DNA of 64,000 nucleotides from the NCBI RefSeq assembly GCF_000939975.1, contig NZ_LK391969.1, forward strand, positions 2,942,600-3,006,599. The letters are read 5' to 3'. This DNA comes from Pseudomonas saudimassiliensis. GTDB taxonomy: Bacteria > Pseudomonadota > Gammaproteobacteria > Pseudomonadales > Pseudomonadaceae. Positions within the stretch are counted from its first letter, which is position 1. Each line of letters opens with the position of its first letter. Position numbers and translations under genes: made by a program. This document shows, piece by piece, positions 1-9,622 of the stretch. The notes under the pieces are model-generated. The model made no database searches. It was given only the letters and a program-made list of their open reading frames with translations, and was not told where the DNA came from.

Positions 1-1566
1 GGCACCTTCGGTAGTTTCCCGGGCCAATTCGGCCGCCTCGGTGACGTTGCGGTTCACGTCCTCGACCACGGTCGACTGCTGGGTGGTGGCGCTGGCGATC
101 GAGGCGTTGAGACTGACCAGGTGGGCCATGGAGTTGGCGATCTGCTCCAGTGCCTGGCCGGCGGCGTTGACCTGCTCGACACTGAGCTCTGAATAGCGGC
201 TGCTTTCATTGATCACATTCACCGCCGACTCGGTGTTGGTCTGCAGCCGGGTGATCATGCTGTGGATTTCTTCGGTGGATTTCTGGGTGCGCTGGGCCAG
301 GTTGCGCACTTCATCCGCCACCACAGCGAAGCCGCGGCCCATTTCGCCGGCGCGGGCGGCTTCGATGGCGGCGTTCAACGCCAGCAGGTTGGTCTGCTCG
401 GCGATGGCGCGGATCACATCCAGTACGGTGGCGATGTCCTTGGCGTCGCTGGAGAGGGTGTGCATGTGGCTGACGGCGGTGCTGACGCTGCTGGACAGGT
501 GCTCGATCTGCTCGATGGTGCGCTTGACCTGGTTGCGGCCGACATCCGCCCCTTCGTTGGCGTTCTCCACTTCCTGGGCGGCGGCGTTGGCATTCTGCGC
601 CACGTCCTGTACGCCGTAGGTGATCTCGTTCACCGCGGTGGCCATCAGCTCCATGCGCTCGGATTGGCGGGTCATGCCGTGCAGGCTGGCGGTGCTGATC
701 TGGTCCAGTTGCTGGCTGGCGCTGATCATCTGGTTGGCGCCATCACCCAGCTGCTGGATGAGGGTGCGCAAGGTGCCGGTAAAGGTATTGAAATGCCGAG
801 CCAGCTGCGCAAGCTCATCCTGACCGTTGGCATCCAGGGTGTGGGTCAGGTCGCCTTCACCGTGGGCGATGTCGCCCAGGGCGCGTACCACCTGATTCAG
901 TGGGCGGGTGATGCTGCGCCCGATCAGGTAAAGGCTGGCGAACATGATGAGGATGATGACCGCGACCACCGACAGGGCCCAGATGACCTGACTGCGGAAG
1001 CGGCTCTCCACATCGGCGAGGAATACGCCGGTGCCGACCATGTAATCCCAGGGCTTGAAATGGGTGAAGGCTGCCAGGCGTCGTACCCCGTCGCCTTCAC
1101 CGACCACGCCGCCGGGCTTGACCCACAGGTATTCGTGGAAGCCGGTGCCCTGGGTGCGGGCCATGTCGACCATTTCCTTGATGACGTTGGGGCCATTGGC
1201 CGTGCTCAGGGTGCTGAGGTCCACGCCTTCGGTTTCCGGGGCGAAGGGGTGCATGCGCATGACGTAGTTCATGTCATTGACCCAGAAATATTCGTTGCCG
1301 GCATAGCGCAGGCCGCGCAGGGCCTCCAGGGCCTGCCGGCGAGCCTCCTCGCCGGTCAGCTCGCCCTTGAGCTCGCGGGCATGGAAGTGGGCGAGCAAAC
1401 CATGGGCGGTTTCTACCAGGTGGGTCGCCTTGGTGACCTGGGCGCTGTGGATTTCATTGCGCAGATGATTGAGCGAGATGAAGGTGAGCGCCAACAGGCT
1501 GGCGAGCGAGACGATGAGGATAAGCCACATCCGTTGGTTGATTCTTATTTTGCGCAACAGGTCCAT
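1..1566 (-). CDS. methyl-accepting chemotaxis protein, C-terminus cut by window edge
   Basis: Inner-membrane chemoreceptor that would signal to CheA/CheW. The reading frame starts at 1566 behind a GAGAGGGA ribosome site and remains open to the window edge (522 codons present). Order of parts: a short cytoplasmic start, a first membrane helix (about residues 12-30), a periplasmic sensor with the sCache-like signature region (YFWVNDMN, then [10 protein letters not shown]), a second membrane helix at about 205-225, a HAMP segment, and the methyl-accepting coiled coil. The hairpin tip reads [18 protein letters not shown], the most conserved stretch of the family. The ligand cannot be told from sequence; small organic acids are common for sCache receptors. 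The class is nearly certain. Confidence 0.95.
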   Translation of the reverse strand, partial: MDLLRKIRINQRMWLILIVSLASLLALTFISLNHLRNEIHSAQVTKATHLVETAHGLLAHFHARELKGELTGEEARRQALEALRGLRYAGNEYFWVNDMNYVMRMHPFAPETEGVDLSTLSTANGPNVIKEMVDMARTQGTGFHEYLWVKPGGVVGEGDGVRRLAAFTHFKPWDYMVGTGVFLADVESRFRSQVIWALSVVAVIILIMFASLYLIGRSITRPLNQVVRALGDIAHGEGDLTHTLDANGQDELAQLARHFNTFTGTLRTLIQQLGDGANQMISASQQLDQISTASLHGMTRQSERMELMATAVNEITYGVQDVAQNANAAAQEVENANEGADVGRNQVKRTIEQIEHLSSSVSTAVSHMHTLSSDAKDIATVLDVIRAIAEQTNLLALNAAIEAARAGEMGRGFAVVADEVRNLAQRTQKSTEEIHSMITRLQTNTESAVNVINESSRYSELSVEQVNAAGQALEQIANSMAHLVSLNASIASATTQQSTVVEDVNRNVTEAAELARETTEGA

Positions 1567-1856
1567 TATTCCCTCTCCGACAACTGTCTTTCTGGTAACT
1601 GCGGTCTGGTCAAACCAGACTACCTAGTGCTGTATCGGTCGAGCCCGCCGATACTGAAGGACTTTTTTCCCGGTGTCAGTGGCTGGTCGCCACTATTGGT
1701 CAGCTGAATCTCGGATATAGACCAGAGGCGGTGTTTCAGGGGGGTTGGCCCCTTCCGGCAATACCCAACGCGTGCTAAATTGCCGCCGCAATTCGGCAGG
1801 GATGGCACTTTCCGCCGGCGCTCCGGTCTATCTGTTTGTTTCCCAAAGGATATTTT

Positions 1857-2549
1857 ATGCAGTTATCTATCAAGAGCCTGTCCCTTGCGGCCCTGCTGAG
1901 TGCAGCCGTGGTATCCCCTGGCCTCATGGCCGATGGCAAGGAAGCAATCGAGCCGTCGGAAAATGCCGTTCTTACCGAAGACGTCGCTGGCAAGGTGGTG
2001 GTGGGCTGGGTCGAGAAGGGCCTGATCCTCCCGGAAGAGGCGGTGGTCAAGGTCAAGGTCGATTCCGGCGCCCTGACCTCATCCATGCACGCGGTGAACA
2101 TGGAGCGCTTTACCCGCAAGGGCAAGCGCTGGGTGCGTTATGACGTGCCGGTGACCGATGCCGAGACCGGGAACAAGGTCACCCTGCAGTTCGAACGTCC
2201 GGTGTACCGCCAGATGACCGTACGCGGCGCCGGTGGTGAGGATTACCGGCCGGTAGTGAAGATGCGCATGTGCATCGGCAATCGCATCTTCGAAGAACAG
2301 TTCTCCCTGCGCGACCGCAGCGACATGACCTATCCGGTACTGCTGGGCCGTCGCACCATCGAGCATATCGGCCTGATCGATGTATCCAACACCTTCATGC
2401 TGCCGCTGGAGTGCCCGGATGCGGCCAGCGAGGAAGAGCGTGATCGGCAGCAACAGATGAAGGACGATGCCGAGCTGGTCGACGACAGCCAGATGGACGT
2501 GCCGTCCGAGCCTGAAGAGGAAGACGACGAGCAGGAATCCGGGGAGTAA
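1857..2549 (+). CDS. secreted retropepsin-like putative zinc protease (PF05618-type)
   Basis: A 230-residue protein with an N-terminal signal peptide (about residues 1-25). The domain is the retropepsin-like fold annotated as 'ATP-dependent zinc protease' (DUF785/PF05618). The active-site-like motif is VDSGALTSSMHA with Asp69, matching the D-[ST]-G-A pattern of the family, and LLGRRT follows near the end of the domain. The last 40 residues are a very acidic Glu/Asp tail. The ATG at 1857 is chosen because AAAGGA lies 6 bases upstream and the signal peptide then starts cleanly; an upstream ATG at 1836 has no such site. It converges on the chromate transporter with a 16-base gap. The substrate is unknown. 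Confidence 0.8.
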   Translation: MQLSIKSLSLAALLSAAVVSPGLMADGKEAIEPSENAVLTEDVAGKVVVGWVEKGLILPEEAVVKVKVDSGALTSSMHAVNMERFTRKGKRWVRYDVPVTDAETGNKVTLQFERPVYRQMTVRGAGGEDYRPVVKMRMCIGNRIFEEQFSLRDRSDMTYPVLLGRRTIEHIGLIDVSNTFMLPLECPDAASEEERDRQQQMKDDAELVDDSQMDVPSEPEEEDDEQESGE

Positions 2550-2565
2550 TTACCCCCGCGCCGAG

Positions 2566-3774
2566 TCAGGCTGCCAGCCAGCCCAGCGCCGCCGTGGCCA
2601 GTACCACCAGCCATGGCGGCAGCTTCCAGAATACCAGCGCAATCAACGCCGCCAGCCCCAGGGCAAAATCCTGCGAACTCTTGATGGCGCTGGACCATAC
2701 CGGCTGATACAGCGCCGCCAGCAACAACCCCACCACCGCCGCGTTGATGCCCGCCAGGGCCGCCTGGGTCCGTGGGCTGTGGCGTAGCTGTGCCCAGAAC
2801 GGCAGGGCACCCACCACCAGCAGGAAGGACGGCAGGAAAATGGCGGCCAGGCAGACCAGCCCGGTGAGCCAGCTCGGCAGGCCGGTATTTATTGCCGTGC
2901 CGAGGAAGGCGGCGAAGGTGAACAACGGGCCGGGTATGGCTTGGGTCGCACCATAACCGGCGAGGAAGGTATCGATATCGAGCAGCCCGGCTTGGACCGT
3001 CTCGGCCTCCAGCAGCGGCAGCATGACGTGACCCCCGCCAAATACCAGGGCGCCGACCCGGTAGAAGCTATCTACGATACTCAGCAGTTGACTGGGGAAC
3101 AGACTGGCCAGCAACGGCAGACCCACCAGCAGCACCAGGAACAGGCCAAGCGCCAGACTGCCTGCCCGGCGGCTGACCCGCACGGGCAGGTCATCCTGTT
3201 GTTCTTCGGTAGTCGGCTTGATCAGCAGCACACCAAGCAGGCCCGCGCCCAGCAATACCAAGGGTTGGCTCCAGATGAAGGGCAGCAGCAATACCAGCAC
3301 CGCACTGGCGGCCATCAAGGTGACTCGCAGACGATCGGGGCAGAGGGTGCGCGCCATGCCCCAGACGGCCTGGGCCACCACCGCCACGGCCACTACCTTC
3401 AAGCCCTGCAATACGCCTGCATGTAGGGAGCCCTGGAACGCCAGCGAGGTAGCAAACAGGATGAGGATCAGTGCGGACGGCAGGGTAAAGCCAGCCCAGG
3501 CGGCGAAAGCGCCCCGGTAGCCGGCCCGGGACAACCCGAGCGCCAGTCCGACTTGGCTGCTGGCTGGACCGGGCAGGAATTGGCAGAGGGCGACCAGATC
3601 GGCGTAACTGCGCTCGGACAGCCAGCGGCGGCGGACGACAAACTCGTCACGGAAGTAGCCAAGGTGCGCCACGGGCCCGCCAAAGGAAGTCAGGCCCAAA
3701 CGCAAAAAGATCAGAAAGACGGACCAGGGACGGTTGCCGGCTGCAGAATCGACCGGGGAAACGGCTGGCTTCAT
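2566..3774 (-). CDS. chrA: chromate transporter
   Basis: Inner-membrane CHR-family transporter, 402 residues, matching the long-chain bidomain members that export chromate. Both half-repeats are visible: FLRLGLTSFGGPVAHLGYF with LCQFLPGPASSQ in the first half, and VGALVFGGGHVMLPLLE with GYGATQAIPGPLFTFAAFLG in the second. About ten hydrophobic segments alternate through the chain. The start at 3774 gives a short polar N-terminus before the first helix. It lies 28 bases downstream of the DUF2058 gene on the same strand, so the two may be co-transcribed. Chromate export is known for the family; other anions are possible. Confidence 0.92.
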   Translation of the reverse strand: MKPAVSPVDSAAGNRPWSVFLIFLRLGLTSFGGPVAHLGYFRDEFVVRRRWLSERSYADLVALCQFLPGPASSQVGLALGLSRAGYRGAFAAWAGFTLPSALILILFATSLAFQGSLHAGVLQGLKVVAVAVVAQAVWGMARTLCPDRLRVTLMAASAVLVLLLPFIWSQPLVLLGAGLLGVLLIKPTTEEQQDDLPVRVSRRAGSLALGLFLVLLVGLPLLASLFPSQLLSIVDSFYRVGALVFGGGHVMLPLLEAETVQAGLLDIDTFLAGYGATQAIPGPLFTFAAFLGTAINTGLPSWLTGLVCLAAIFLPSFLLVVGALPFWAQLRHSPRTQAALAGINAAVVGLLLAALYQPVWSSAIKSSQDFALGLAALIALVFWKLPPWLVVLATAALGWLAA

Positions 3775-3802
3775 GGCGCGGCCCTCGGGTCCATCAGGGG
3801 AG

Positions 3803-4333
3803 TTACCACATCAGGTCGTCGGGTACCTTGAAGTCGGCGTAGGGATCGTCTTCATCGGGCTGGGCGGCTTCCACCTTGGCAATGATCACCGGCCAGTGCG
3901 GGGCGCGCTCGGCGACCTTTTCCGCCACTTCCAGCGGGATCACCTCGAAATGGCCCGACAACCGCACGATACCCAGCTTGCCGCGGCTGAGCTTGTCGAA
4001 CTGCTCGGCCGTGACATAGATTTTCTTGATCTTGTTCTTGGCGACAAACTGGTACGCGGTCTCGCCACCGGTACGGTCCAGCTTGGCCTGTTCGATCAGC
4101 TGCTTGGCCTGGGCTTCGCGTTCCTTACGGGCCGCTTCTTCCTGGCGTTGCAGGTTCAACTGACGGTCACGCTCGGCCTTCTCGGCACGGGCCTTTTCTA
4201 CCGCCGCCGCGGTGTCATGCACCTTCTCGGGGGTATTCTTTACGGCCTTTTTCTTGGCCCGCTGAGCCTGTTTGAGTTTCTTTTCATCAACCAGTCCAGC
4301 CTTGAGCAACTGGGCTTGTAGTGAATTGACCAT
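3803..4333 (-). CDS. DUF2058 family protein (YaiL-like)
   Basis: A 176-residue soluble protein. The first half is a charged, Lys/Arg/Glu-rich helix predicted to be coiled coil (about residues 5-85). The second half carries the DUF2058 core, seen as YQFVAKNKIKKIYVT and GKLGIVRLSGHFEVIP. Database entries often call this family a nucleoprotein or polynucleotide-associated enzyme, but no reaction is established. It is translated away from the tRNA-Asp region and may lead an operon with chrA. Confidence 0.85.
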   Translation of the reverse strand: MVNSLQAQLLKAGLVDEKKLKQAQRAKKKAVKNTPEKVHDTAAAVEKARAEKAERDRQLNLQRQEEAARKEREAQAKQLIEQAKLDRTGGETAYQFVAKNKIKKIYVTAEQFDKLSRGKLGIVRLSGHFEVIPLEVAEKVAERAPHWPVIIAKVEAAQPDEDDPYADFKVPDDLMW

Positions 4334-4467
4334 GCGTTGGGCTACCTGTGACAGCGAGAAATGGAAAGCGCATTCTAGGGGCGGTTCCTGTTTTCAGCAA
4401 CGCAACCCGGGACCAAAGGGGGCTTATCTGCTGTCTTATCTGCGTCTCGGGCCTTTCCGGCGATCGC

Positions 4468-4638
4468 TCACCGCTCTCGCCGCCGATCCTCGGCCTCCAG
4501 TTCCGCCTGCCGCTCCTTGATGCGCTTCATCTGCTCGTCGCCAATGGGCATCTTGTTGGCGGTCTTGCGCAGCATATAGAGCCCGCCGATGACAGTGGCA
4601 ATGATGATCAACAGGAAAATCCAGCCGAAAGGGGACAT
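4468..4638 (-). CDS. small membrane protein, DUF2897 type
   Basis: A 56-residue protein with one N-terminal membrane helix (SPFGWIFLLIIIATVIGGLY) followed by a charged Lys/Arg/Glu tail that should lie in the cytoplasm. The start at 4638 is preferred over a longer frame because GGAG lies 8 bases upstream and the product then begins directly at the helix. The size and layout match DUF2897 proteins of Pseudomonas. The function is unknown. Confidence 0.75.
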   Translation of the reverse strand: MSPFGWIFLLIIIATVIGGLYMLRKTANKMPIGDEQMKRIKERQAELEAEDRRRER

Positions 4639-4744
4639 AGGGAGTGCTCCATGGCGATGGGTTCGTACAGAGAGGATGGCCAAGAGTTGGCGGGAAGGCA
4701 ATTGCAGCGGTCAGCTGCGTTTGAAATTGTGAGCAGCTTATGGC

Positions 4745-4772
4745 TTGACTTGGGTGTGCAAACGATTAAAAT
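4745..4772 (+). promoter_or_regulatory. promoter of tRNA-Asp
   Basis: TTGACT (4745-4750) and TAAAAT (4767-4772) are separated by 16 bases, close to the sigma-70 consensus. The bases just after the -10 box are GCGCGCC, a GC-rich discriminator typical of stable RNA promoters under stringent control. The tRNA begins about 41 bases downstream. Confidence 0.8.
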
Positions 4773-4813
4773 GCGCGCCTGCTTCGGTAACAACGCTGTT
4801 ATCAGGTAGATGC

Positions 4814-4890
4814 GCAGTGGTAGTTCAGTTGGTTAGAATACCGGCCTGTCACGCCGGGGGTCGCGGGTTCGAGTCCCGTCCACTGCGCCA
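4814..4890 (+). tRNA. tRNA-Asp (anticodon GTC)
   Basis: A 77-base tRNA with CCA encoded. The acceptor stem GCAGTGG pairs with CCACTGC, followed by discriminator G and CCA. The anticodon GTC lies at 4848-4850 in the loop CTGTCAC, and the T arm has the GGTTCGAGTCC pattern. It sits at the left edge of the accessory block, though no copy of its 3' end is visible near the other edge. Confidence 0.98.
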
Positions 4891-4895
4891 TATCC

Positions 4896-4929
4896 AAAAC
4901 CCTTGCATCGAAAGATGCGAGGGTTTTTT
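4896..4929 (+). terminator. intrinsic terminator of tRNA-Asp
   Basis: A 14-base stem, AAAACCCTTGCATC (4896-4909) with GATGCGAGGGTTTT (4914-4927), closed by a GAAA tetraloop and ending in a run of six T. One mismatch lies inside the stem. It immediately follows the tRNA. Confidence 0.92.
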
Positions 4930-5032
4930 CGTTTCTGAAGATGGGTTTTAAGCCAGCCCGATAACCCTTCCCCTGGACGCCAAACTGTCGCATCATCGGG
5001 CCAGTATTTTTTTGGCTAACAGTGTTGTGAAT

Positions 5033-6202
5033 ATGAAGAACAAGTTTCTAGTTGGTTTATTGCTGATCTCCACCTTGATCAGCATGTCCGCTTATGCCGA
5101 GGAGTGGTCTCGTGAGAGGGTGCTTTCCTTTGATACGCGCAAGGTGCTTGGCCAGCTTCAAAAGGCCCTCGCTGTGCAAGACGAGATCCCTACACTGGAG
5201 AAGTCCAGGCTCCTGGGCCGCGACCAGAAGTCGGCAGAAAGCGACCTCGACGAGCTCATTCAGGAGGCCATCGGACTCCTTGAATCCGATGGCATCAACC
5301 AGTTGAGAAGCCAGTATCAACGCTTGGAAGACCGGATTGCAACCGAGAAGCGGCGTCTTACCCAGTTGCGACGGGAACGGGTGCTGGCACCCAGCGATGG
5401 GCGCAGCTTGAGCATCAATATCATGCCCGGTGAGACCTTGAAGCAATGGGTGGCTTCTACGCGGGCAGACTACGATCTGTTGATTGAGGCGACCGCGAGC
5501 AATATCGAGAGCTACGAAGAAGAGAAGACACGCACCCTGGATGAAATGACTGCTGCGCTGGCCGCCATTGATGTGAATCTCACGAGCGAACAGCTCGACA
5601 CCATGATGTCATCCGTCACCGGGAACGACATCATGAGCATGGCGGTGGTTTTCAGTGCCATCAAGGATCTGACCGTACAGCTCAGCGTACTCACCCAAGA
5701 GTCCGGGGAAGATCTGGAGCACGCCAAGCGATACTACGGCATGGTGGTAGTCCTGCACCGTCTCACCGGAACCATGCAGAAGCAGTTTCTGACCGAGGTG
5801 AATGGCAACTATCTGCCCAAGCTGGCGGAATTCCGCGTCACTGCCAATGACAACCTGAAAGAGGCCCAAGCCCTGATGGCTGCTGGGGCCAATCGCGAGA
5901 TGATGAGAAGCAATATCGAAGCCAACGAAATGACCATTCGGGTCGTCAAACTTTACGAGAAGCTTCTGAATGACCAAAAGGACAAGGTGGGCAAGGCGCT
6001 GCAAGTAACCGAGAAGGAAATCCGGGTTGCCAGCAACACCTACAACACGGTGTCTCTCAGCTCGGCAGTGGTGGGCATGATTCGCGAGGGTGCCAATACC
6101 TTCGAACAGCTCATCTCCCTGCAGATGCCTGACGTACGTCAATTCCAGAGCGAGCATATGAAGGAAGAGTTCCGGCGTCTGACCGCGCGGATGTCACCCT
6201 GA
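5033..6202 (+). CDS. secreted coiled-coil protein of unknown function
   Basis: Family not recognised. The 389-residue product starts with a clear signal peptide (KNKFLVGLLLISTLISMSAYA, cleavage near residue 22). The rest is almost entirely helical and charged, with predicted coiled coil around residues 65-115, 140-185 and 255-330, few cysteines and no obvious catalytic motif. ATG at 5033 is chosen so that the signal peptide starts at MKNK; the upstream ribosome site is weak. Codon use is less GC-rich than in the flanking core genes. It stands alone between the tRNA-Asp terminator and the restriction operon, in the same direction, with 206 bases before hsdM. It may be accessory cargo rather than part of the defence operon. 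Confidence 0.7.
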   Translation: MKNKFLVGLLLISTLISMSAYAEEWSRERVLSFDTRKVLGQLQKALAVQDEIPTLEKSRLLGRDQKSAESDLDELIQEAIGLLESDGINQLRSQYQRLEDRIATEKRRLTQLRRERVLAPSDGRSLSINIMPGETLKQWVASTRADYDLLIEATASNIESYEEEKTRTLDEMTAALAAIDVNLTSEQLDTMMSSVTGNDIMSMAVVFSAIKDLTVQLSVLTQESGEDLEHAKRYYGMVVVLHRLTGTMQKQFLTEVNGNYLPKLAEFRVTANDNLKEAQALMAAGANREMMRSNIEANEMTIRVVKLYEKLLNDQKDKVGKALQVTEKEIRVASNTYNTVSLSSAVVGMIREGANTFEQLISLQMPDVRQFQSEHMKEEFRRLTARMSP

Positions 6203-6408
6203 CAGGCGCGTGCCGAGCTTTACTCCCCGGCGGCCAATGGATAATGTGAACAACATCATGTAATGGCAGTTCGCGGCATCCCAGGGACGGCGCTTCAAGA
6301 TATCGGCAGATCTGCTCTGCCAGTCACCCCACGTCCCTCTCATCCAGCGGCTGCCATCCCCGAATGCGGTTGCGCACAGCCATTCTTTGTGCGCGTGAGG
6401 AGTGTTGG

Positions 6409-8316
6409 ATGACTGATTTGGCTGAACTCGGCAGTGCTGTGCTGGCCGAGGTGCCGGTTGATGGCAGCAGTATTGGTAATCAGACCTTGTTTGAGCGTTT
6501 GAGAGCGCGCTTTCCTGAAGTGACGGGCGAACAGCTGTGGGCAGCGCGCGATGCCTTGGTCGAGCAGGGTGTGCTGGTCAAGGGGCGCGGGCGCGGTGGT
6601 TCGGTGCTGCGTGCCCAGAATACTGCGATGCATCTTACACCCGCTGCGCCGGCCGCTGCCGCGCTGGTCAAGGAGGTGTCGGCAGGTTATCTGGCCGAGG
6701 CCGTCCGCGCCGTCAAGGCCAAGCCCAGCAAGACTCAACCGGCCACCAGCATCGAGGACATGCAGAAGACCCTCTGGGCCACCGCCGACAAGTTGCGCGC
6801 CAATATGGACGCCGCCGAGTATAAGCACATTGTGCTCGGGCTGATCTTCCTCAAATACATTTCCGACAGCTTCGCCGGCCGTCGCACCGAGCTGAAAGGC
6901 AAGTTGCTGGATGAGAGCGACGACTACTATCTGGGCGACGATGATCCGGAAGTGCTCAATGCCGAGCTGGAAGACCGCGACTATTACCGCGAAGTGAACG
7001 TGTTTTGGGTGCCGGAGGTAGCGCGTTGGGAGTCGATCCGCGCCGCCGCCAAGCAGGTGGATATCGGCAAGCGCATCGACGACGCCCTGGCCGCCATCGA
7101 GGCAGAAAACCCACGCTTGAAGAACATCCTCGACAAGCGCTACGCCCGCGCTCAATTGCCGGACGGCAAGCTGGGCGAACTGGTAGACCTTATCTCCACC
7201 ATCGGCTTTGGCGATGACACCAGTAAAGCCCGCGACCTGCTTGGCCAGGTCTATGAATACTTTCTTGGCCAGTTCGCCAGCGCCGAAGGCAAGAAGGGCG
7301 GCCAGTTTTACACGCCGGCCAGCATCGTCAAAACCCTGGTAGCGGTGCTCAACCCGCACCACGGCAAGGTATATGACCCATGCTGCGGCAGCGGCGGCAT
7401 GTTTGTGCAATCAGAGAAATTCATCGAAGCCCACGGCGGCAAGCTGGGCGACGTGTCCATCTACGGCCAGGAATCCAACCCCACCACCTGGCGCCTGGCG
7501 GCGATGAACCTGGCCATTCGCGGCATCGACTTCAACCTCGGCAAGGAGCCGGCGGATACCTTTATACGCAACCAGCACGCAGACCTGCGTGCTGACTTTG
7601 TACTGGCCAACCCGCCGTTCAATATCAGCGACTGGTGGCACGGCAGCCTGGAAGGCGACCCGCGCTGGGTATATGGCACGCCGCCACAAGGCAACGCCAA
7701 CTATGCCTGGCTGCAACACATGCTTTACCACCTGAAACCCAACGGCCGCGCCGGCATCGTGCTGGCTAACGGCTCCATGAGTTCCAGTCAGAACAGCGAA
7801 GGCGAGATTCGTAAAGCCATGGTCGAGGCCGACGTGGTGGAGGTGATGGTCGCACTGCCCGGCCAGCTGTTCTTCAACACCCAGATTCCCGCCTGCCTGT
7901 GGTTCCTCACCAAACAGAAAACCGCCCGCCCCGGCGAAGTGCTGTTTATCGACGCGCGTAAACTCGGCACCAACGTCAGCCGAGTGCAGATCGAACTGAC
8001 CGACGCCGATATCGAACGCATTGCCCAGACCGTCGCCAGCTGGCGCGGCGAGCCGCTGGATGTCGGTGGCGAGATCGCCGAATACCAGGACATCCCCGGC
8101 TTCTGCCGCAGCGTCAAATTCGCGGAAATCGCAGAGCACGGCCATGTACTTACACCGGGCCGTTATGTTGGTGCCGAAGCGGTGGAAGATGACGACGAAG
8201 TTTTTGCCGAGAAGATGCAGAAGCTCGCCGAAAAACTGGGCGAGCAGATGCAGAAAGGCGCGGAACTCGATCAGTTGATCCGGCAGAAGCTGGGGGGGCT
8301 GGGGTATGAGTTCTGA
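6409..8316 (+). CDS. hsdM: type I restriction-modification N6-adenine methyltransferase subunit
   Basis: Modification subunit that, with HsdS, methylates adenine at the host's recognition sites. The 635-residue product has three parts. Residues about 1-75 form a winged-helix-like extension ([16 protein letters not shown]) found only in some HsdM proteins. An HsdM_N helical bundle follows ([20 protein letters not shown]). The N6 methyltransferase domain has motif I DPCCGSGG at 323-330 and catalytic NPPF at 401-404. The start at 6409 is set by GAGGAG 6 bases upstream; an upstream ATG at 6364 lacks one. Its end overlaps hsdS by 11 bases, implying coupled translation. Confidence 0.96.
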   Translation: MTDLAELGSAVLAEVPVDGSSIGNQTLFERLRARFPEVTGEQLWAARDALVEQGVLVKGRGRGGSVLRAQNTAMHLTPAAPAAAALVKEVSAGYLAEAVRAVKAKPSKTQPATSIEDMQKTLWATADKLRANMDAAEYKHIVLGLIFLKYISDSFAGRRTELKGKLLDESDDYYLGDDDPEVLNAELEDRDYYREVNVFWVPEVARWESIRAAAKQVDIGKRIDDALAAIEAENPRLKNILDKRYARAQLPDGKLGELVDLISTIGFGDDTSKARDLLGQVYEYFLGQFASAEGKKGGQFYTPASIVKTLVAVLNPHHGKVYDPCCGSGGMFVQSEKFIEAHGGKLGDVSIYGQESNPTTWRLAAMNLAIRGIDFNLGKEPADTFIRNQHADLRADFVLANPPFNISDWWHGSLEGDPRWVYGTPPQGNANYAWLQHMLYHLKPNGRAGIVLANGSMSSSQNSEGEIRKAMVEADVVEVMVALPGQLFFNTQIPACLWFLTKQKTARPGEVLFIDARKLGTNVSRVQIELTDADIERIAQTVASWRGEPLDVGGEIAEYQDIPGFCRSVKFAEIAEHGHVLTPGRYVGAEAVEDDDEVFAEKMQKLAEKLGEQMQKGAELDQLIRQKLGGLGYEF

Positions 8317-9622
8317 GTGGAAGGAGATAACTGTCGGTGAAGTGTCATTAGTTATTACAAAAGGTACAACGCCGACGACTGTTGGCCACTCTTTTAAAGA
8401 TGCAGGGGTGAGGTTCGTTAAAGTCGAGACATTGACTGATGAAGGCAGATTCATTGATGACAAGTTCGCATATATTTCTGAACAAGCCCATTCGATATTA
8501 TCTCGCTCGCAACTTCGAGAGAATGACGTTTTGTTTACTATTGCGGGCACGATCGGTCGCACAGGGATTGTGGGTTCTAGGTACTTGCCTGCGAATACGA
8601 ATCAGGCAGTCGCGATAGTTCGGCCGGTTACGGATATAATAATTCCGAAGTTTCTGCGATATGTATTTAGTAATCCATCTTTCACGCGGAACGCACAAAG
8701 TAAGACTGTCCAGTCTGTACAGGCGAATTTCAGCCTTGGGGAGTTGAGGAAGGCAAAGTTTTTTCTTCCTCCACTTAAAACTCAGTGGGCGATAGTCTCT
8801 TTGCTTGGCGCTCTCGACGACCGCATCACCCTGCTACGCGAAACCAACGCCACCCTGGAAGCCATCGCCCAGGCACTGTTCAAATCCTGGTTCGTTGATT
8901 TCGACCCCGTGCGCGCCAAGGCCGAAGGCCGCCAGCCTGAAGGCATGGACGCTGCCACTGCTGCCCTGTTTCCCGATAGCTTCGAAGAGTCCGAACTGGC
9001 CTTGGTGCCGAAAGGGTGGGGCTTCGGAGTATTGGGCGACCTTGCTGATCTTAACCCTGAGTCCTGGTCGGCCAAGCGTCGGCCTGAAACAGTGGCATAT
9101 ATTGATTTGGCAAATGCTAAGGAAAATGTGATCGCAGAGATTACAGACTACCCGTTTGATGATGCCCCAAGCCGGGCGCGTCGGGTTTTGCGTGATGGTG
9201 ACACGATAGTTGGCACCGTTCGTCCTGGTAATAGGTCATTCGCTTTTATTGCGAACGCGGCTGAGAATCTGACAGGCAGTACCGGTTTCGCAGTTTTACG
9301 TCCGAAATGCACCGAGAACACAGAGTTTGTCTACTTGGCGGCAACTTTAGACGCCAGTATTGATCACTTAACTCACATCGCCGATGGGGGTGCCTATCCG
9401 GCTGTACGGCCAGAGGTAGTAGCTGGATTGAGTACGGTGCTACCACCTATTCAGATCCTTATGGCATTCCATGAGATTGCTAAAACACTATTTGTGCGGC
9501 TTACTGAAAGTCATGAACAAGCCCAAACCCTAACCCAGCTCCGCGACACTCTCTTACCCCGCCTGATCTCCGGCAAGCTGCGCTTGCCGGAAGCCGAAAC
9601 CATATTGGAGAAGGCTCTGTGA
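8306..9622 (+). CDS. hsdS: type I restriction-modification specificity subunit
   Basis: DNA-recognition subunit, 438 residues, with the usual two target-recognition domains, each followed by a conserved helix. The first helix region is [20 protein letters not shown], leading to [18 protein letters not shown]; the second is [18 protein letters not shown], leading to [14 protein letters not shown]. Both recognition domains (about 8306-8790 and 9060-9500) are visibly more AT-rich than the conserved linkers, a mosaic expected from recombinational exchange. The recognition site cannot be predicted. It overlaps hsdM by 11 bases and the next gene by 4 bases (GTGA). Confidence 0.95.
   Translation: MSSEWKEITVGEVSLVITKGTTPTTVGHSFKDAGVRFVKVETLTDEGRFIDDKFAYISEQAHSILSRSQLRENDVLFTIAGTIGRTGIVGSRYLPANTNQAVAIVRPVTDIIIPKFLRYVFSNPSFTRNAQSKTVQSVQANFSLGELRKAKFFLPPLKTQWAIVSLLGALDDRITLLRETNATLEAIAQALFKSWFVDFDPVRAKAEGRQPEGMDAATAALFPDSFEESELALVPKGWGFGVLGDLADLNPESWSAKRRPETVAYIDLANAKENVIAEITDYPFDDAPSRARRVLRDGDTIVGTVRPGNRSFAFIANAAENLTGSTGFAVLRPKCTENTEFVYLAATLDASIDHLTHIADGGAYPAVRPEVVAGLSTVLPPIQILMAFHEIAKTLFVRLTESHEQAQTLTQLRDTLLPRLISGKLRLPEAETILEKAL

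Noticed and set aside
262-1707. Plus-strand open frame across the first 1.7 kb.
   Set aside because: It is antisense to the chemoreceptor, whose hairpin motif is clear on the minus strand.
1567-1856. Flagellar sigma-28 promoter for the chemoreceptor gene.
   Set aside because: A CCGATA-like element is present, but no TAAA box lies at the required distance.
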